From Ferrithrix thermotolerans DSM 19514 (lineage in GTDB: Bacteria > Actinomycetota > Acidimicrobiia > Acidimicrobiales > Ilumatobacteraceae): DNA of 7,501 nucleotides. Within the stretch, counting starts at the first letter, position 1. Each line of letters opens with the position of its first letter. The notes under the pieces were generated by a model, which was not told where the DNA came from, made no database searches, and saw only the letters and a list, made by a program, of their open reading frames with translations. The stretch spans positions 1 through 7,501 of the forward strand of contig CAMCUE010000054.1 of the NCBI GenBank assembly GCA_945878705.1, read 5' to 3'. Of the stretch, positions 7,380 to 7,501 are shown one piece after another. Both the position numbers and the translations under genes were made by a program.

Positions 7380-7501
7380 CTAACGCGGAATTGTCGACAT
7401 CACGATGTCGATAATTTTTTGTGGTGCTCCGCTAAGAATTGGATAGATCTTTCCACGAAGCGGCAGGCAAACATGTCTACGATTTCGTTCTATCGCACGA
7501 C
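7380..7501 (-). CDS. C-terminal end of a convergent gene, possibly a short-chain dehydrogenase (SDR)
   Basis: The - strand is open from the right edge to a TAG at 7382-7380, giving 39 residues; the other two - frames hit stops near the edge. The tail reads RAIERNRRHVCLP, then LRGKIYPILSGAP and QKIIDIVMSTIPR. The RAIERNR followed by a V-x-x-P strand, and the late APxxIDxxM, resemble the C-terminus of SDR oxidoreductases, but no catalytic or cofactor motif is in view, so the family is tentative. Its stop is only 18 bases from the hisA stop, and its codons span the his terminator hairpin. No terminator for this gene is evident on the - strand. Confidence 0.6.
   Translation of the reverse strand, partial: RAIERNRRHVCLPLRGKIYPILSGAPQKIIDIVMSTIPR
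7389..7420 (+). terminator. Intrinsic terminator of the his operon
   Basis: AATTGTCGACAT (7389-7400) pairs over 12 bases, with one G.U, with ATGTCGATAATT (7405-7416) around a CACG loop, and Ts run to 7420. It lies 28 bases after the hisA stop. It is also within the last codons of the convergent gene on the - strand. Confidence 0.88.

Noticed and set aside
7365..7398. NotI (7367-7374), BglII (7376-7381) and SalI (7393-7398) sites close together, suggesting a cloning polylinker
   Set aside because: The - strand coding frame and the natural terminator run straight through this stretch, so chance clustering is more likely than vector sequence.

Overview
This window holds a compact, apparently complete transcriptional unit for histidine biosynthesis on the + strand, in the order hisL (leader peptide)-hisI-hisG-hisDC (a HisD-HisC fusion)-hisB-hisH-hisF-hisA. 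It is flanked on the left by a divergent, truncated membrane molybdopterin oxidoreductase gene and on the right by the 3' end of a convergent gene that may encode a short-chain dehydrogenase. Base composition looks mid-range (mid-40s % GC by eye, not counted).

Layout. Positions 907 to 1 (- strand) encode the N-terminal 302 residues of a multi-pass membrane protein that leads into a sulfite-oxidase-type molybdopterin fold. The 201-base gap before hisI is a regulatory leader. A 26-codon reading frame (941-1021) with a good Shine-Dalgarno carries seven His codons, six of them in three consecutive His-His pairs. It is followed by mutually exclusive antiterminator (1004-1012 with 1048-1056) and terminator (1048-1076) helices. 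This is a textbook-style histidine attenuator that uses only three pairing segments. From 1109 to 7361 seven genes run with almost no spacing: ATGA or GTGA 4-base overlaps, one TGATG junction and one direct abutment (hisH/hisF). A strong hairpin plus T-run (7389-7420) ends the unit and lies inside the coding sequence of the convergent gene.

How the genes work together. HisG joins PRPP and ATP. HisI opens the PR-AMP ring. HisA isomerises ProFAR to PRFAR. HisH and HisF form the glutamine-dependent IGP synthase. HisB dehydrates IGP. The HisC half of the fusion transaminates imidazole-acetol phosphate, and the HisD half oxidises histidinol to histidine. PR-ATP pyrophosphohydrolase (HisE) and histidinol-phosphate phosphatase are not in the window and must be supplied from elsewhere.

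Organism. The membrane-anchored molybdopterin protein resembles ones I associate with Actinobacteria. Several His enzymes (the HisC half, HisB, HisA) carry motif spellings I associate with Acidobacteriota-type operons. The host is therefore uncertain; an actinobacterium with a transferred his operon is one reading. The most notable points are the attenuator with its 9-base repeats, the HisD-HisC fusion, the divergent HisA, and the terminator embedded in the opposing gene.
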